From assembly GCA_016801885.1 (NCBI GenBank), contig CM028888.1:16167170-16231169 (forward strand): a stretch of DNA of 64,000 nucleotides, in the 5' to 3' direction. The notes under the pieces are model-generated. The model was given only the letters and a program-made list of their open reading frames with translations. It did not search any database and had not been told where the DNA came from. Below, in pieces: positions 38,901 through 52,994 of the stretch (positions are counted from its first letter, which is position 1; each line of letters opens with the position of its first letter). Position numbers and translations under genes: made by a program. The DNA is from Toxotes chatareus. Its lineage: Eukaryota > Chordata > Actinopteri > Toxotidae.

Positions 38901-39580
38901 CAATATTTGGAGAAATCTTGGAAAAGAAAAAAGGTTGGGGTCAATGTCAGCACATTTATCAGGTGGATCTAATGACACCAAAGCTGATTCATGGCTGAAG
39001 CACTGAAGAACTTGACTTAAATCAAAGCTTAGCAGAGTTAAAGTGTGGATTTAACCAGAAGAAATATAAAGACAGGGAAAGAGAAAGCAAAGACAAGTGA
39101 GAAAGAAAGATTATGTTTTACTACAGTGTTGAAAGGCAAGAGATATCAGCACTAAGTTAAAGCAGTGCAATTATTAATATTATTACATTTTTTATGATCA
39201 TACACTATGAAACTGTGATGTAAAACTAACAAAATAACTGCTGAGACAGGTTTCTCTAAAACATGACAGTGAAAAACAGCAGATTGAAATAAGCTAAATT
39301 TTTAAGATTTTATATGAGACTTTGCTGTGTTGTTTTATTTATCTACATACAGTACATAAGAAATAAATTCTTAATACAGTAACGTTGATTTCAACCATGT
39401 CCCTCGGCCTTACAACCAAGACAAATGATAAAATAGAAATCTTGATATTATGCATGGATCCCTTTAGAGCAGTGACTGTATTATGAGGAAACATAAACAC
39501 CATGTCCAAAGTTGTTTTTAATCTCCATTCTTCAAAAAAAAGGAAAAAAACAAAAACTGTTCTAAATGCAAGCTCAGATG
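35930..39580. other. Unique intronic sequence, no gene seen
   Basis: This contains a short TG run at about 36570-36592, CA-rich text at 38428-38487 and otherwise unique AT-rich sequence. None of the open frames has a recognisable domain. Confidence 0.5.
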
Positions 39581-39629
39581 TTTAAACCAGAAAAAAAAAA
39601 AAAAAAACAATCTAGTCTGCCTAATCTGT

Positions 39630-39660
<31 letters not shown>

Positions 39661-39664
39661 AAAA
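39630..39664. repeat. (CA)n microsatellite ending in poly-A
   Basis: About thirteen CA units followed by about nine A. An A-run of about 18 lies just upstream at 39590-39607. Confidence 0.94.
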
Positions 39665-39669
39665 CCCCA

Positions 39670-41940
39670 GCAGATAACACCAAAATAACCTCAATGAGAA
39701 AATGGTTGCCGCAAAGAGTTAAACCGCACTTTGAACCTGTCCAATCAAACTCACTATTCCAGTTCATTCAGCTATCTGCACTCTGAAAAGCTGCAACCTT
39801 GCTCATTGCCCACATGCCATACAGAAAAAGTGCAAAGTGGTCTGAAGTCTGCTGTGTCATCACCATACATTATTACCACGGGTGACATCAGGTAATACCA
39901 CAATTTATTCCTCATTCACTGACAGGCACATATCGTATTTAATTCAAAATTGCAGAGAGGGAGCGATTGTGCAGCCCAGGGGTGCAGTAATCATTAAGGG
40001 GCATGAAACTATACAATCCTAATTTACAACTTCTTCATCTCCTCCATTCTGTGTAGAGGGAATGATCTACAACAAGGTGGTCTGTTTCAGCGGTCAGAGG
40101 AGGTCTAATGCATTTGGTAGAGGCTGATAACAGTGCTTCACTTTCACACCGAGCACTCAGAGGGAATTACAGGGCTGCAGAGAGGAGAATGTTTGAGTGC
40201 TTTAGTTAAAACCAGGGGTAAATGCTATCTCGTGCTTACATACTCCCTGATCCATGCACACTGAAGCTGCCTGATCGTTTCAGAGCTCGGTCCATTTACA
40301 TTTTCACTTGACACGGTCACTCATACTGTATATTCTGCTTTACAGAAATCGATTGCGCAGCCAAAGGCCTCTCCGTTTCTACCGAGCACAGGTCTCCAGT
40401 CAAGCCTTACCTGGATAGAGAGATATGAGGATGAAAGGATCGGGTGCACAGAGACCATAGCCGTAGGGGAGAGATTTTAGTGCAGGGTTGAACGTGTTCA
40501 CGTAATGCTTTACAGAGGATGGGTATGGACCCTCTCAAGGGGGAGGAGGAGGAAGACAGCAAATAGTGTGGGAATATCAATTAGCTTTTAGGTAACTGCT
40601 GCCCGTTATTTGAGAGGCCTTATGAGCCCTCAATGACTAATCTATCAGTCTAACATGGCTGCCACATAGTTCTTACTGACTTCTCTCTCTCGCTCTCTAC
40701 CAGTTGCCCCATCTGAGACGTGTGACGTGTCTGATTTCTCCTCATTATGAGCGCTGTTCTTTTAACATGCCTAAACCAGCGAGTCCAACGCAAGACGACA
40801 CCCTGACCAGTCACCCTGTCATCTTCTTGCCCAGTGACTACTTCCACGCGAGAGGAGAGAAACTGAGCCAGCGCTTCCCTCCGTCGGCGTGGCACAGCCT
40901 CGGCCAATGCTGTTCATCACCCTCACAGTGAAGGCTAAATATGAACACACATATGAATATATGAATAACTGAACAAGTGGTTATTGTTATTCACCTGCAC
41001 GCACTCTGCCGAGCCTGCAAAGTCTTTTGTTTGGAGCCTGTGGTTCTGCTGAGCACGGGCTTTCTGTGACAGAACGTCTGAAGTGGGGCAGAGGGGAGTG
41101 GGAGCACAGGTGTTACTGAGTGGATCTTTAACCGAGAAAGAATGACCTGTGTCTGCAAATGCCCCCTCTGTCTGTCTTCGGAGCCGCCTCACTATGCCCC
41201 GTGTGCCCTCTTTCTTCAATGGCTACCATGCTGGCATAAAGACCTGCCATTTGCCCAGATGGTGGACAGCAGGGGTCCCCCCCCACACTTCTTATGTCAG
41301 TGAAGTGCTGCCCCCCTGAGTGTGTCTAAGATGCATGCTTTGGCCCATATGTCCAACTGGAAAAAAAAAAAAGACTAGAGCAGAGAGACAGACATCTGTA
41401 CTGCCCAAGTCAACAGAGCTAGACAAACATACAAAAACATCTCACATTCTCGCATCCTTGTCTTTGTTATTTTATCTCAAAACAAATGTCACCTCCCACA
41501 CTACACACTACATCCATCCACACAACTGGTCTAAAGCTGGCATGGTGATACTGGTGTGAGGGGATCAGAAACGCACCAACATGTTAACGATTTAGCTGAG
41601 TAAACGGAGGCAAGAGAACCTATCAATATAAGAATCATCCTGAGACCATACATTTCTCTATTTTGCCCTTTTAGCCACATCGTTATATATAGGCCAACAC
41701 CCCCCCGCTTCCAGATATCCACATGCTGTTGCCACCACTGTTTAACCTTGGCCTTCTACACCTGCTTGTATTGGAAAGTAGTATCATGGATTATTGAGTC
41801 TACATATGGCAACAGGGGGACTTTTATTGAAATCAAATCATTAGGACATGCTTAGGAGAGAAGCTGACTGCACATGAGTTCCTTTTCTCCTTGGCCTCCT
41901 CTTTCGGTCTGGTTATGTTGCTGATTCAGCAGTCTCCACA
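39670..41940. other. Unique intronic sequence, no gene seen
   Basis: Unique sequence with small C and A runs (41276-41285, 41360-41371). The open frames at 40650-40931 overlap on opposite strands of one moderately GC-rich patch and match nothing I know. Confidence 0.5.
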
Positions 41941-41951
41941 CACGCATGCAT

Positions 41952-41952
<1 letters not shown>

Positions 41953-42001
<49 letters not shown>
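41953..42001. repeat. (CA)n microsatellite, about 24 units
   Basis: Uninterrupted CA array preceded by an alternating cacgcatgcatg flank. Confidence 0.97.
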
Positions 42002-42009
42002 GCAGACTT

Positions 42010-45000
42010 GCACACATAGAAACCATCTTTTCCCAGCTTGGTTCTCTCTCCGGTATCTGTTTGGTTGCGCTACAACAACATCTACAAGTCTATGAAATTC
42101 AATCATTTCATTCAGTTAGTCAAAACAAAGAATAGCACTATGAGACCAGGACTCAACAGAGGCCAAAATAATTCAATCATCCAGCGTCTTGTTACAGGAA
42201 ATCTATTGATTTATTAATTTAATTACTAACAAACAAATATAACAAAGAACCCGCTGTTTACATGCATTAGTCACTATGGAGTGAATATCATACACGCCAT
42301 TGATGAGCCTGCCATCTTACTTCCTATGTATAAGTATTGAGCCAGCAGTGCTGTCTATTGAGTATGGGATGAAAGCCAGGAAAAGTGGCTTTGTGCCTAC
42401 TGCTACACATCAGGCTCTTCAAGTTCATAATGTCATACTGACACCAGGAGACAGGCAGTGCCAGGGGTGATGCCCAGGAGTGAAGGGAAGGTCAGCGAAG
42501 CTTCACAACCGAGCTGGTGCTGATGCCACAGCATGTATGGCTCAAGTGCTTGGCAGTGCATCTTAACAACAAAATGTGACATTTTTAGAAGCTGTCAAAT
42601 TGCAGTCTAAAAAGCGGTCTTGACTGGGGACTGAGCCAGAGCACTGCTGCAGGGCTTTCAATCTGCCCGTAATGGGAAAGATGGAAGAAGATAAGATTCC
42701 AATTCAGCCATTTCTGCACGGCCCAATGTGATCACACTGCAATCCGACAGGGTATTTGGGGAGTTGAGAGAATTCTTAAAAAGACAGAATATCTTCAAGT
42801 GTGGCTTGATACTCACACAAATCCCATCACTGCTCCTAATTGTTCAGCTCACTGAAAGTAAGTGATATAATCTGGTAGCATTACCGACTCTGTCCTCTAG
42901 CATAAACGACACGGCCAAGGCGACAATGTGTCTGCGTGAGGAATATTACACAAATGACAAAGAAAGAAAACGACACATGTACACAAGAGAAGACATTATA
43001 GGTTTGTGTTGCTATATTATTATTATTTTTTTTTTTAACACTTTTTGGTTTCTGAATGCTTATTTAATGTCTGTTTATTGTATCTGTCTTATTTCCACCG
43101 GTTAATCATACAACTTCCACACCGGGATCTGTAGTGATTTCAGCATTGCAACAATTACAACACAGTCATAATGACAACAAAGAAAATTTGTAACATGTAT
43201 TTTAACATATATTTTTAGTTGTTAACCACTATAACTCTTATCTTATATGATTTAAACCTTCTCCCATTCACTTATTGCATTCCTTCTTCCCTGTTACTGT
43301 CCTGTGATCCCACCCCTCCAGTGTTAGCTAACCCAAAGAGAGTTGCCAAGTGTCGACGGGACCGTTGTGTATTCGCGTTCATGTATTCTCATTAATGTTG
43401 TCTTTAGGAATGCGCACACCTGTGGAGAAATAAATTAAATTGCGCAAACAAACTCTGTGGACCAGGCAACACAATGTGGCTCAATTTAAAACAAACAATT
43501 ATTTATCCAGTAAGACCACTGAGCATTATAACCCTAATCCTATGAACACAACTAAAGCTCTGAAGGGGGAGTCAGGGCTTAGAAAGCACAGCCTCATAAA
43601 TGCAGCCTCTGCTGTGACATCGCATGCATATAACATGGAAATTTCTATTCTGTCTCCCAAAGGAGATGTACATAAATAAACATATAAGGTGGTGTAGTGT
43701 GTGCGCACTTAAGAGAAAAATGCACAACGATAAATTCCAGTTACACTGTGCAGATCTGGAAAGGGTGCTTGGAGCGACTTGAAGTGCCACTGCTGAATAC
43801 AAAGAATGCAAAGATACTCGAGCCATTTCAGATTTTTAATTAGCCGCTCAAAGAATAAGTAATTACATATATATGTTCGTTGTCTTTGTGCTAATAACAA
43901 CAAAAAAGATTTTAAAAAATAAATAAATAAATAAACTTTGCATTGGTATTGTGCCACACCACGCCAACTGGGTATCATGCTTCCCAACTCCCCATGCAAC
44001 TATACATGCTGTCTAAACGCCCATAAACTATTTTTAATTAATCTTCAGGATTCTTTTTTTTTTGTCCTCCCTGGTTTGTCTTTATGAACGGGCACAGAGA
44101 ATGGGCCTCAAGTACAAAGAAAAAAGGAGAGGGTGGGGGAAGAAAAAGATTTCTGTTTCTTTTAGCCAATCTAAATTCTCACATTTTTCTGACAAAAAGC
44201 TCATGAGTTGCTGAAACAATACCTTCTTATCTGCAGGAATTGGGTGAAATTTCCGCTCTGTCTCTCTTTTATTAGACCATATTCAACCTGTCGCAATTGG
44301 GAACACAAGCCTGAAAAGCTGCTTTGTGCTGCGTGGAGATACTGCTACTGGTTGCCGTTAGTTTTGGACTCATCTCTATACATTTACCGTTCAAGTCTAG
44401 TCTGCAAACACCAACAAACCATTGTTTCACCACTCACTGTGACGCTCCTGTGGCGGTGGTGCTGGACGGCATTCGTTTATGGTACCCCGTGGGTTATTGT
44501 TGCTTAAACAGAGTAAGAAAGAAGAAGAAGTAGTATAGAAAGTCATCCAGTTACCTAACTGTAGACAGTGCAAAAAAACATCTGATAGCACTGCCTAAAC
44601 ATTTAGCAAAAGGAGGAAGGGAAAAGGAGAGATGTGGAGCAAAGAGGAAAGGAGAGGTGAGGAGAGGATAAATAGCTATTTGTATGTGGTAGAAGCCCTT
44701 TGTTGACAGTCAGCATCAAAGGATTAGCTTCCATGTCCTCTCAGCCCCTGTCAAATTGTCATCAAACCTTCTTGAAAATCAAAGAAACCTTCCACACACT
44801 TGCTGTGACATCAACTCTCTCACTTTGTCTCTCTTTCAATAACACAGACACCCATGCACATTTCATCTTGAAAGGAAAAAAAAAAAAACTGTCTTTGGGG
44901 GGCTCTCCAAAGACATACCACTGAACAAACTGAACTACATTCAGTCTCCGCTCTGGCACATCTTCCTCTCTAACAGACTTTATTCTCAGTTCATGCTATT

Positions 45001-47060
45001 GGGAACAGGAGAGAGGTATCATGCTGAAAGACACCTGAAAGAGAAGGATGACAAGAAGATGATTGTAAGAAATGATCCCATTGATACAGTGATCCCATTA
45101 CTGAGCTATTTAGCTATTTAATTTGAGGCCCCTACATAAACCAGGACCAAGATGTCCAACCTGACTGGGTGTACTCACAGTATGCAGCTCACAGTCTCAT
45201 TTTTCTCTAACGACTGCTCCACCAGTGGTTAAGTAATGACGAGAAGGCAGAGTTTGAAATGTGAGCTCAAAGAAGGAAATGCATGTTCCTCTAATCTCTT
45301 TCAGATAGGACTAGGAAAAGCCTGCTCAATGTTGCATTTGGCTGCTTTGTTTTTTGAGTGAAGCATCAGACTAGAACTTCTGACAGAAGAAATACGCTGC
45401 CTTTTGAATTGAAGAGCGTTTGGAGAGAAAAAAAACACACACACACATCAACAAGCTTAAATTTTATCTGCAAACAGAAGGTTACATACCCTTAATTTGG
45501 TGAATTGCTGGGGACATTGTGAATGGATTCAAAACTACTACTTCTTTTCCAACTTTTTTCCCCAACTTTTCTGAATACAAAGGTTAGTGCACCCGCTGGT
45601 AATACACAGGATGTTGGGTCTGAAGGTGAAAAGTTATTAACAAGTGTAAAGCAAATGTGTGAGACACCACTCGCCGGTGCAATGTGCAGTCAGTTGTGTA
45701 AAGTGTGTGGCGTACAAACAGTGGACAGGGTGCGTTTGATATTTCGGTGACCAGAGGTGCAAAGTGCTCCTGTGGTGAAACTGCAAACTCGCAACTCATA
45801 ACGATCTGTGTCTACAAGGCAGAGGTATTTATTCATATACTCTGTGGGGATTATAGAAAATGATTTTTTGTTTCTTTGCTAAGTAACTTTTCCCCTGTCC
45901 TGCCGTTATCAAATTTAATCACAACAATTACAGCCTTGACTCTGCCCCAGAACATTATACTGTATATTGTTCATTACAGCCACAGGCTTTTCTCTGTTTC
46001 AATTAAAAATACAGTGCCTTCAAAAAAAAAAGAGCTGCCTGGGGTGCTACTTTAAGGAAAAGCACTGGAAAGAACAAGATGCAAGAAGCTGCTGCACCCT
46101 TTGGCATCTCTGTGTTTTGGATGAGGATATGAAGAGAGTATATGAAGGGAGGAGCAGAGAGAGAGAACTTTTAAATGTCCTCACAGAGCTGCCTGAGCTG
46201 GTGTGTTCAGTGCAAAGCAGAACGTCAGAGTCCATGCACGAGAGGCACTGACTTGACTGTTTAAAGTTAATATCATCAAGTTGTAGCCTACTGTGGAGAG
46301 CACATATACTGCGGTATATATACGATGGAAATTTGAAAGTGTGTGCTAAATAACCGCAGGTAGCACACGCCTATCCAGCTAACTCCAGATGACTATAAGC
46401 ATTTACTCATTTGGGGGAAAACAGTATACTATAAGAATCCTACGAGCAGCTGTGGTTGACAGATACTGATTTGGCGTAAAGTAGAAATTCTGCCTCTAAC
46501 TTATTCTAAAATTGTTAACGCTGCTAATAATATGCATGTAAACTTTTGCTGGTATCTATTTATGTGCACCTATGCCAAAAAAGAAAGCAGCTCTGAACAA
46601 AACCATGGTGTGTGCCCTTCAGCTCTAACCTGCTCTGATACAGATACATAGCTCACATTTTTATATCTATACCATCTATAAATATGTTTTCTGTACCAAC
46701 GCCTAGGGAATATTTTATTCTAATAAATCCAAAGTGACAAATCTAATTTTAATGAAACATCCAATCAAGGTTTGAGCTGCTCAATGCCAACTTAATATGT
46801 CGCTGAAAAGAAAAGAGCAATCATGCATTCTGAGCCTCAACTCAGCAAGCAGAGGGTTTGCTGTGCTTCACGCCTCAGCAAAAACATTTAACACCCAGGA
46901 AGCACAAACAGGACCTTTAACTTAAAGCCGTCACAAGGTTCACAGACCGTCTTCAACGGTATAGCTTCAGCCAACCAAAGATGCCGACGTGCAGCACGAC
47001 CTTTGATGCATCTCTGTCGCATTTTGTGCATTTGTGCACATTTGTGAGAGTTGCTCTAAC
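42010..47060. other. Unique AT-rich intronic sequence, no gene seen
   Basis: This holds a T run near 43029-43036, (AAAT)n at about 43916-43934, a purine-rich patch at about 44600-44670 and a short CA run near 45438. No exon with splice context, RNA gene or named transposon was found. Confidence 0.5.
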
Positions 47061-47070
47061 AACCATGGAT

Positions 47071-47094
47071 AAAAAAAAAAAAAAAAAAAAAAAA
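47071..47094. repeat. Poly-A tract (A24)
   Basis: Twenty-four consecutive A residues on the plus strand. Confidence 0.95.
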
Positions 47095-48364
47095 TCTGAT
47101 ATTTTCAACCAGAGATGGGATGACTTGGACACTAGAAAGCATAAGTCAGGTATTCTGGGAGAGCTGTTACTGAGGTCATCAAATGTGATACACTAGCTTA
47201 AGGCAACTGCACCCACTCTTTAAAGTGAAGATGGAGAGGAGACAGCATACACTGCCTGTCTCCCAGTCTGGCGATATCTGACAGCCTTCCTTTAGCAGTC
47301 TCCTTTTTCCTCTTACGCCCTCGTACACAAGCATATAAATATACAATGGAAACTGTTACGATCCCACACAGACGCAAACATCAGTGCACGCACTCACTCT
47401 GTCAGTCTGTTTCAGAAGTGAAATTATTCCATCTCTCAGGGGTCCTGTTAAGCTCTTACAAAGCCTCAGTGCGTACAGCAGGTAGATTGATTGTGACTTA
47501 TTAACTGTGAGTGAGCCTAACAGAGTGCATTAAAACAAAAGGAAATGTGATATCCCCAACCATCAAGTGCTTGTTAGAGCTTTAATCAAAACCCTTCCAA
47601 ATCTGCATACAGAGTCCTGGTCATGAATTCCAAATGGCGTCTTTAAAAACAAGAGGAGACCACACCACAGAGCCTTATTACACAAGAGGACCCAGAAGAT
47701 ATTTTACAAAGATCTAGCTCACTAGCAGTAGAATAAGAAATTGTTCGGGATAATTATGGCTCTGGCTTTCATTGTCATTGCCGTCTAAATCATATTTCTC
47801 GAAGGACTGTGGCACATGAAGAATCACTCAATTTCTTAACTCTCTTCCTAAATGAGTCTAACGATTATCATTATCACAAACAAAAATACCTATAACTAAT
47901 TCATACTCAAGTGGCACAAAACAGCCCCTGACCTCATTTGATCTTGGATACGTGCTGCTTTTGACCATTTGCTGTTAAATAGCAGGCTGCCAGCCAGCAA
48001 TGAGCAGCGGTATTGATGGCAGCACTTCTGCTTTTAGCTGTGTGAATATGACTGAGAAGTGTAAAACACAGCCATCGTATCATCTGCTCTCTTCTGGCAC
48101 AAAGGTTCCACATGTTGGCGCCCAGTGAGAAGCACAATGACAGAAAGGCTGAAGTGGCAACGGTCAGGGCTTCACATATAATACTATAATATCTTTTTAA
48201 TTACAATTTTAACATCCAGAATTTATGAAGGGCTTATTTTGGTAACAAATCAAGCAATCCCTATTTGTGGGGTATATTATCTGACAGGTGTTTGTTCAAG
48301 GGCACTACAACCAGATGCTCAGTGCGATGTGAACAGCATTTTTCTAGATAAATTGTTTTTATTT

Positions 48365-48680
48365 TCTTGATTGCCAATGGCTGCATTGTTATTCTAAAAA
48401 CACACTCAACAGTTTCCACAGGGACTATACACTTTAGACCCGTGAAGACCGTTCACAGGGAATTGTGTGGATTATCCGGAGCAGCTGGGACACACTGTCA
48501 GGTAAAAGATGTTGCTGCTGAATTTTTTAAATGTAATTTTTCCAGAGCTGTGAGCGAAAAAACAAAAACAAAAAACATTTACCTTTATTGTACTGAGGTG
48601 GAGTCAGGTATCTCAAAACATGGGCATATATAGAACCAAAACTATCCGCATGGCTAGATACCACCAAGGGTAAAAAGTTC
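48365..48680 (+). mobile_element. Teleost dispersed repeat fragment
   Basis: The run of phrases tgccaatggctgcattgtta, aacagtttccacagggacta, attgtgtggattatccggag, gatgttgctgctgaattttt, ttattgtactgaggtggagt and tgcatgg-like catggctagataccacca matches, from memory, a repeat seen at many sites in percomorph fish genomes. It has no open frame or obvious terminal repeats. Class and ends are unknown. Confidence 0.5.
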
Positions 48681-49694
48681 AGTGTGAATGTGTCAGTGTC
48701 TGTCAATCTTAACTGTTCTAGTTCAGTAGTCAAATAGAGATAATCCTGATTATGCAAACAATTGTGATGATCATTTTAGCCATAATTGCACAGCTGAGTC
48801 TGAGATAAAACTCTACTTAAAGCATGAGAGAGTAGATAGGAAAGGCCGATAATTTCTTGAGCAAACACAAGAAAGGGGAAAAATAACAGGAACAAGCACA
48901 GCTATTCACAACAAAGTTAATCAGGCTTGCCTGAAAACAACTGAAGCTTCAGTGGATGTCTAATTGGATTAAACCAAAACAGAGGATGTGTTTTGTGTGC
49001 TGTTGTTGTGATGGCTTGACCTCTAATGGCAGTCCTTTTTTTTTTCTTTTTTTTTAATTTCTTCAGATCCCCCAATCAGACTAAGACTAATGAGTGCTGG
49101 CACATCTGACACATGGTGGCCAGACAGTTTTCTAGAGAGTGACTTATAAGTTAAAACTGAGGGAGAATTGGTCAAGGTCATTCAGAGAGGCGAAGCAGCT
49201 CCAGCAGCGTAAAACTCACACAAATCACAGACTGTCTGGCGTGCCGCTCTCTCCTCCAGGGGACATTTAACCCACTCTTACAATGACCTTTCCAGGCAAG
49301 AAGTGCCGTCAGTCACTTCAGAGGTTTACGTGGCAACGTACCTGCCAGGACAGTCGATGACACATTTCAAACAGGACGTGCAAGCACCTTGGTGCTGTTG
49401 AGGAGACTTAAAAGTAGAGAGGAGAACGGCTTACAGCTCCCTTAGGCTGCTGCTAATCTCATCCATATCGCTACAGAGGCCGACGCTACTGTAGCCCGGT
49501 GTACTGTGCCAGGCCTACAGCTGTAATCAGCTGTTACACTCCATTACACAGAATAAACATAAGAGGGATGACATTTTGAATTTAACTGTCCAATACCACA
49601 CATAACAGACACTAACAGTGAGGGAAATTTACTGCATTTATTTAAGGCTGACCTGCAAAAATGTCTCAAGAACAAGGTGAAAGGAAATATAATA

Positions 49695-49910
49695 ACAAAC
49701 CTTATTTATAAAGCACCTTTGTGTAGTGCTTCACAATAAAAACTAAAATAATTTAAATAATTACATCAACTACCATCAGTTAAGAAAAAGCCATTTGATA
49801 AAAGTGAGTTTTTAAGAAGATATTTAGAGGAGGACACTGACTTTGCCTGCCTCTGATCTCTGTTCCACAGCTGAGGGACCCGGGCAGCAAAAGGCCCAGT
49901 CACCTTAGGT
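49695..49910 (+). mobile_element. Teleost dispersed repeat fragment (ttataaagcacctt type)
   Basis: The sequence opens with accttatttataaagcacct, continues with a run around agtgagtttttaagaagata and aggacactgactttgcctgc, and closes with gcaaaaggcccagtcacctt. This order is a familiar multi-copy fish repeat that starts in a TTTATA-AAGCACCTTT phrase. It is truncated after the cccagtcacctt phrase and carries no open frame. Confidence 0.55.
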
Positions 49911-50337
49911 GACAAGTGGGGATAACATGCCGGAAATATGAAAATATGCTGCTGCTGAAGAACAAGGCAAACCCCTTCTTGAGCCAATCAGGAACAAAGA
50001 TGTCTTTTGTTTTGAGTGTGCCAGTTATAGAGCACCATCAGGCCAGTCACTGGATGTTTAAATACGCCGTAGCAAGATGCACACAGTCCCTATGCTGAGT
50101 GAAATTATCTGAACAAATGGACACAGACTGATCCATAGTCCTGTTATCATGGGGTCATAACGAGTGTGGCCATAATTATACTCTTCAAACTATTGTGTCG
50201 CTTATTTCACTATTTTTACAAACACATTACAGTCAAATTGACTGAGCTGCTATGACCTCAGTAGAAATGCCTCTATATTTACTGTGAGTGTGGTGTGTGA
50301 GTGCTTCAGGATCAATTAAGTGTGTGTTTGTATGTGA

Positions 50338-50338
<1 letters not shown>

Positions 50339-50394
<56 letters not shown>
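50339..50394. repeat. (TG)n microsatellite, about 27 units
   Basis: Nearly uninterrupted TG array. In the minus-strand transcript it would be (CA)n, a typical hnRNP L target. Confidence 0.97.
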
Positions 50395-50396
<2 letters not shown>

Positions 50397-50399
50397 TAG

Positions 50400-52980
50400 G
50401 TCAGCGTTTTAAGCAATGCCTATCATCTGAAAGGCTGTAAGCCATCAATGACTAATGTGTCAGTCTGTCACAGTCAAGGACCTAGCATATGGCGCCAGTG
50501 CCCCCCCACACACTCATTTAAACTAATGGGTGGGCTGGGAGAAAAAAAGCCCAGCTAACTAACCACACTTACTAAGCCAAAGTGTCTGTAGAAAGGATGC
50601 AAATGTTAAGCAGTTTCCTTAATCAATCATTGGCCATATTAGCGACTAATAATTAATCAACCATGAAAGATTATAAGATTAAAAAAGTGTATGTTTTTTT
50701 TCCTTGATGAAAATCTTAAGCAGCTGACATTTTTGCTGCACAACCTGAGTAAATAAGATCAGTGAGTCAGTGAACGGATATGAGCACACGCTGATAATAT
50801 ATTTCCGATTGATCAAAAGTGTTAAGGATGATTAACCGGTCATCGATGAATCATTAACTCAGCTGGTCTGCAGCCTCAGTGCATACTACGAGATGTGTGA
50901 TTCGCTGTGCCAATTAGAGCGGAGCTCAGACTGTTGAGTGTGGCCCAGAGGTAAAGCAGAGCTGCGGCCACCTCTCCCAGGAAGCCCTCCAATTACCACC
51001 CCGCAGTGCAGTGTCTGGTTGACTCATGAGAACACATGACGCACATGAGGAAGCTCACAGATTTGAGGGACTCTATCCGTCTTTCTGGCATAAGTCTTGT
51101 GCCTCTGCCCCTCCTTTCTCTGCCTTTGTGACCTTTAATTTAATATTTTTCCATCACCTCTTTTTATCTCCGTTCCTCAATTTGCTTCTTCGAAATTGAA
51201 AGTAATTCCAAAAATATCGACCGGGAGACACCGGGGTAAAAGGAGAGGTTTTGCTTTTTACTGTATTGCCTTTCGACTCAGCGTCTTCTTTGTATCACAG
51301 TCGAAAGCAGCTGATGTGACCTAACCTTGCCACCACATGGTGACTACTGTGCCAACCCTACTTGCATTCCTGCTGATGACACGCCGCCCATGACAGTCCA
51401 TCAACGTCTCTCCCTGGTAGGAGGCACTCCAGTGCTCTTTTGTTTTTCCCCACTTAAATCTCCCCAAAGTCACTTTCAAAGTCTGCATTTAATAATCGGC
51501 TAGCAAGGAGATGTGTCACAGGTCAAGCTGGCTAATGCAGTAATATAGCTATCAGTGGCTGATTAGGTCATTGTTGCCTCAAAACACTCTGCTATTATCT
51601 ACATTATCTAGCTGGAGTGCAGTCTAGGACAGGGTGATGTCACAGTCTGGCTAATATTGTCACTTAACCACAGCAGAGATGAAGCAACTGACTATTAACT
51701 ATTCTCAGAATAACCATTTCACAATTTCTAAGTTAATTTCTAAGGACTGTGACTGTGAGGATGATCATTTCTACGGTTTGAATACTAATATAAAAATCTG
51801 AAGAAACTTTAACTGACTTGAACCAGTGGTCACCAGTCCACCTTGTCTCCTAGAAATTTCCTTTTTATACAACTAATTTTCAAAAGCAAATACCTTCTGT
51901 AGGAAATGCAATTGCAAATGATTATTTCTCCTTTTAATGCAGTGAGGATATGTTGTGTATTTGGCAAGTCACAAATATGTTGATACTGAATGTTATTAGT
52001 AAAATGTTCCCAGGCAGCCTTTGTTCCCGTGAAAATATTCAATCTAGTGACTACAGCAGTAATTATACATTTTTATAGTTAAGATTATATTTATGCTTTT
52101 ATTATGCTTCTCTTGAGATTCACTGCCAGAGTAAAAACCTGTGTTTGACAAATACAAATGTACCTAATGCATTACTATGTGCTCCACTGCAACAGTGGAA
52201 GGATTTTTTATTTATTTTTTTTGTTTGTTTCTTTTTTCCCAGCAAATTTATGCTGCCATTTATTGTAATTTTTTTTTTTTTTTTTTTGGCTCAAATGTCA
52301 AATACAGAACAGACAACAGAGAATCTTCTTCTTTATCTTTAAGGTTTGCAGTTGTATACACAATACATTGCATTGACGAATGCCTAATGAAAAAATGAAA
52401 AAGACATTTCTTCACAAATCCCCAAATGTTTTGAGTTTATGTGAGGATGTTTAATCACCATGGTGAATCACTGTGCCCCATGTGCCTGGCCCACACTGTC
52501 TAAAAGGTTAGCAGTGACGGCAGAAGCCACGTCCAACCCACTCACCAGGACTTCCCTTCGCCAATGGAAGCTGCAACTCAGGAAGCTGTTCCACTGACAG
52601 AGCCTTGGCCCCACTCAAACCTTGCAGAAGCAAGTGTGGCAGCCATGCACAATGGAGAACAGATGTGGTATGTGGGCACAGTAATATAGTCTTAGGCTGC
52701 CTCTGCTGCACCTGATGATATGGAGCCAATAGAGGCATTTGTCAAATGCGATCAGGTGTGATGGAGGGAAGAGATAGAGTGGGGATAGAGCAAGAGGGAG
52801 GGAGCGGGGGACTGAACAGCTTGAGCCCTGCCAAACTCTCTTCGGAGCATCAGCTGTGGGGGGACAAAGACCAAAAACATGAGCCCACCCCTACACGAGG
52901 ACAGATCTGTGCTGAAAGGAGTGAATGGCTTACAACAAATCCTAATCACAGAGGACAGAATTTTCAAAATGGCACCGCTC
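50400..52980. other. Unique intronic sequence, no gene seen
   Basis: Mostly unique sequence with T runs at about 50694, 52213-52220 and 52269-52286. Overlapping open frames near 52508-53088 lie on both strands and resemble no known protein. Confidence 0.5.
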
Positions 52981-52994
52981 TGCTTTTCCATGAG

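Noticed and set aside
40381..40420. Splice-like ctatccag followed by gtaagg on the minus strand
   Set aside because: Acceptor and donor abut with no exon between them; a chance pairing of consensus words.
40650..40931. Open frames on both strands of a moderately GC-rich patch
   Set aside because: They are antisense shadows of each other, with no domain I recognise.
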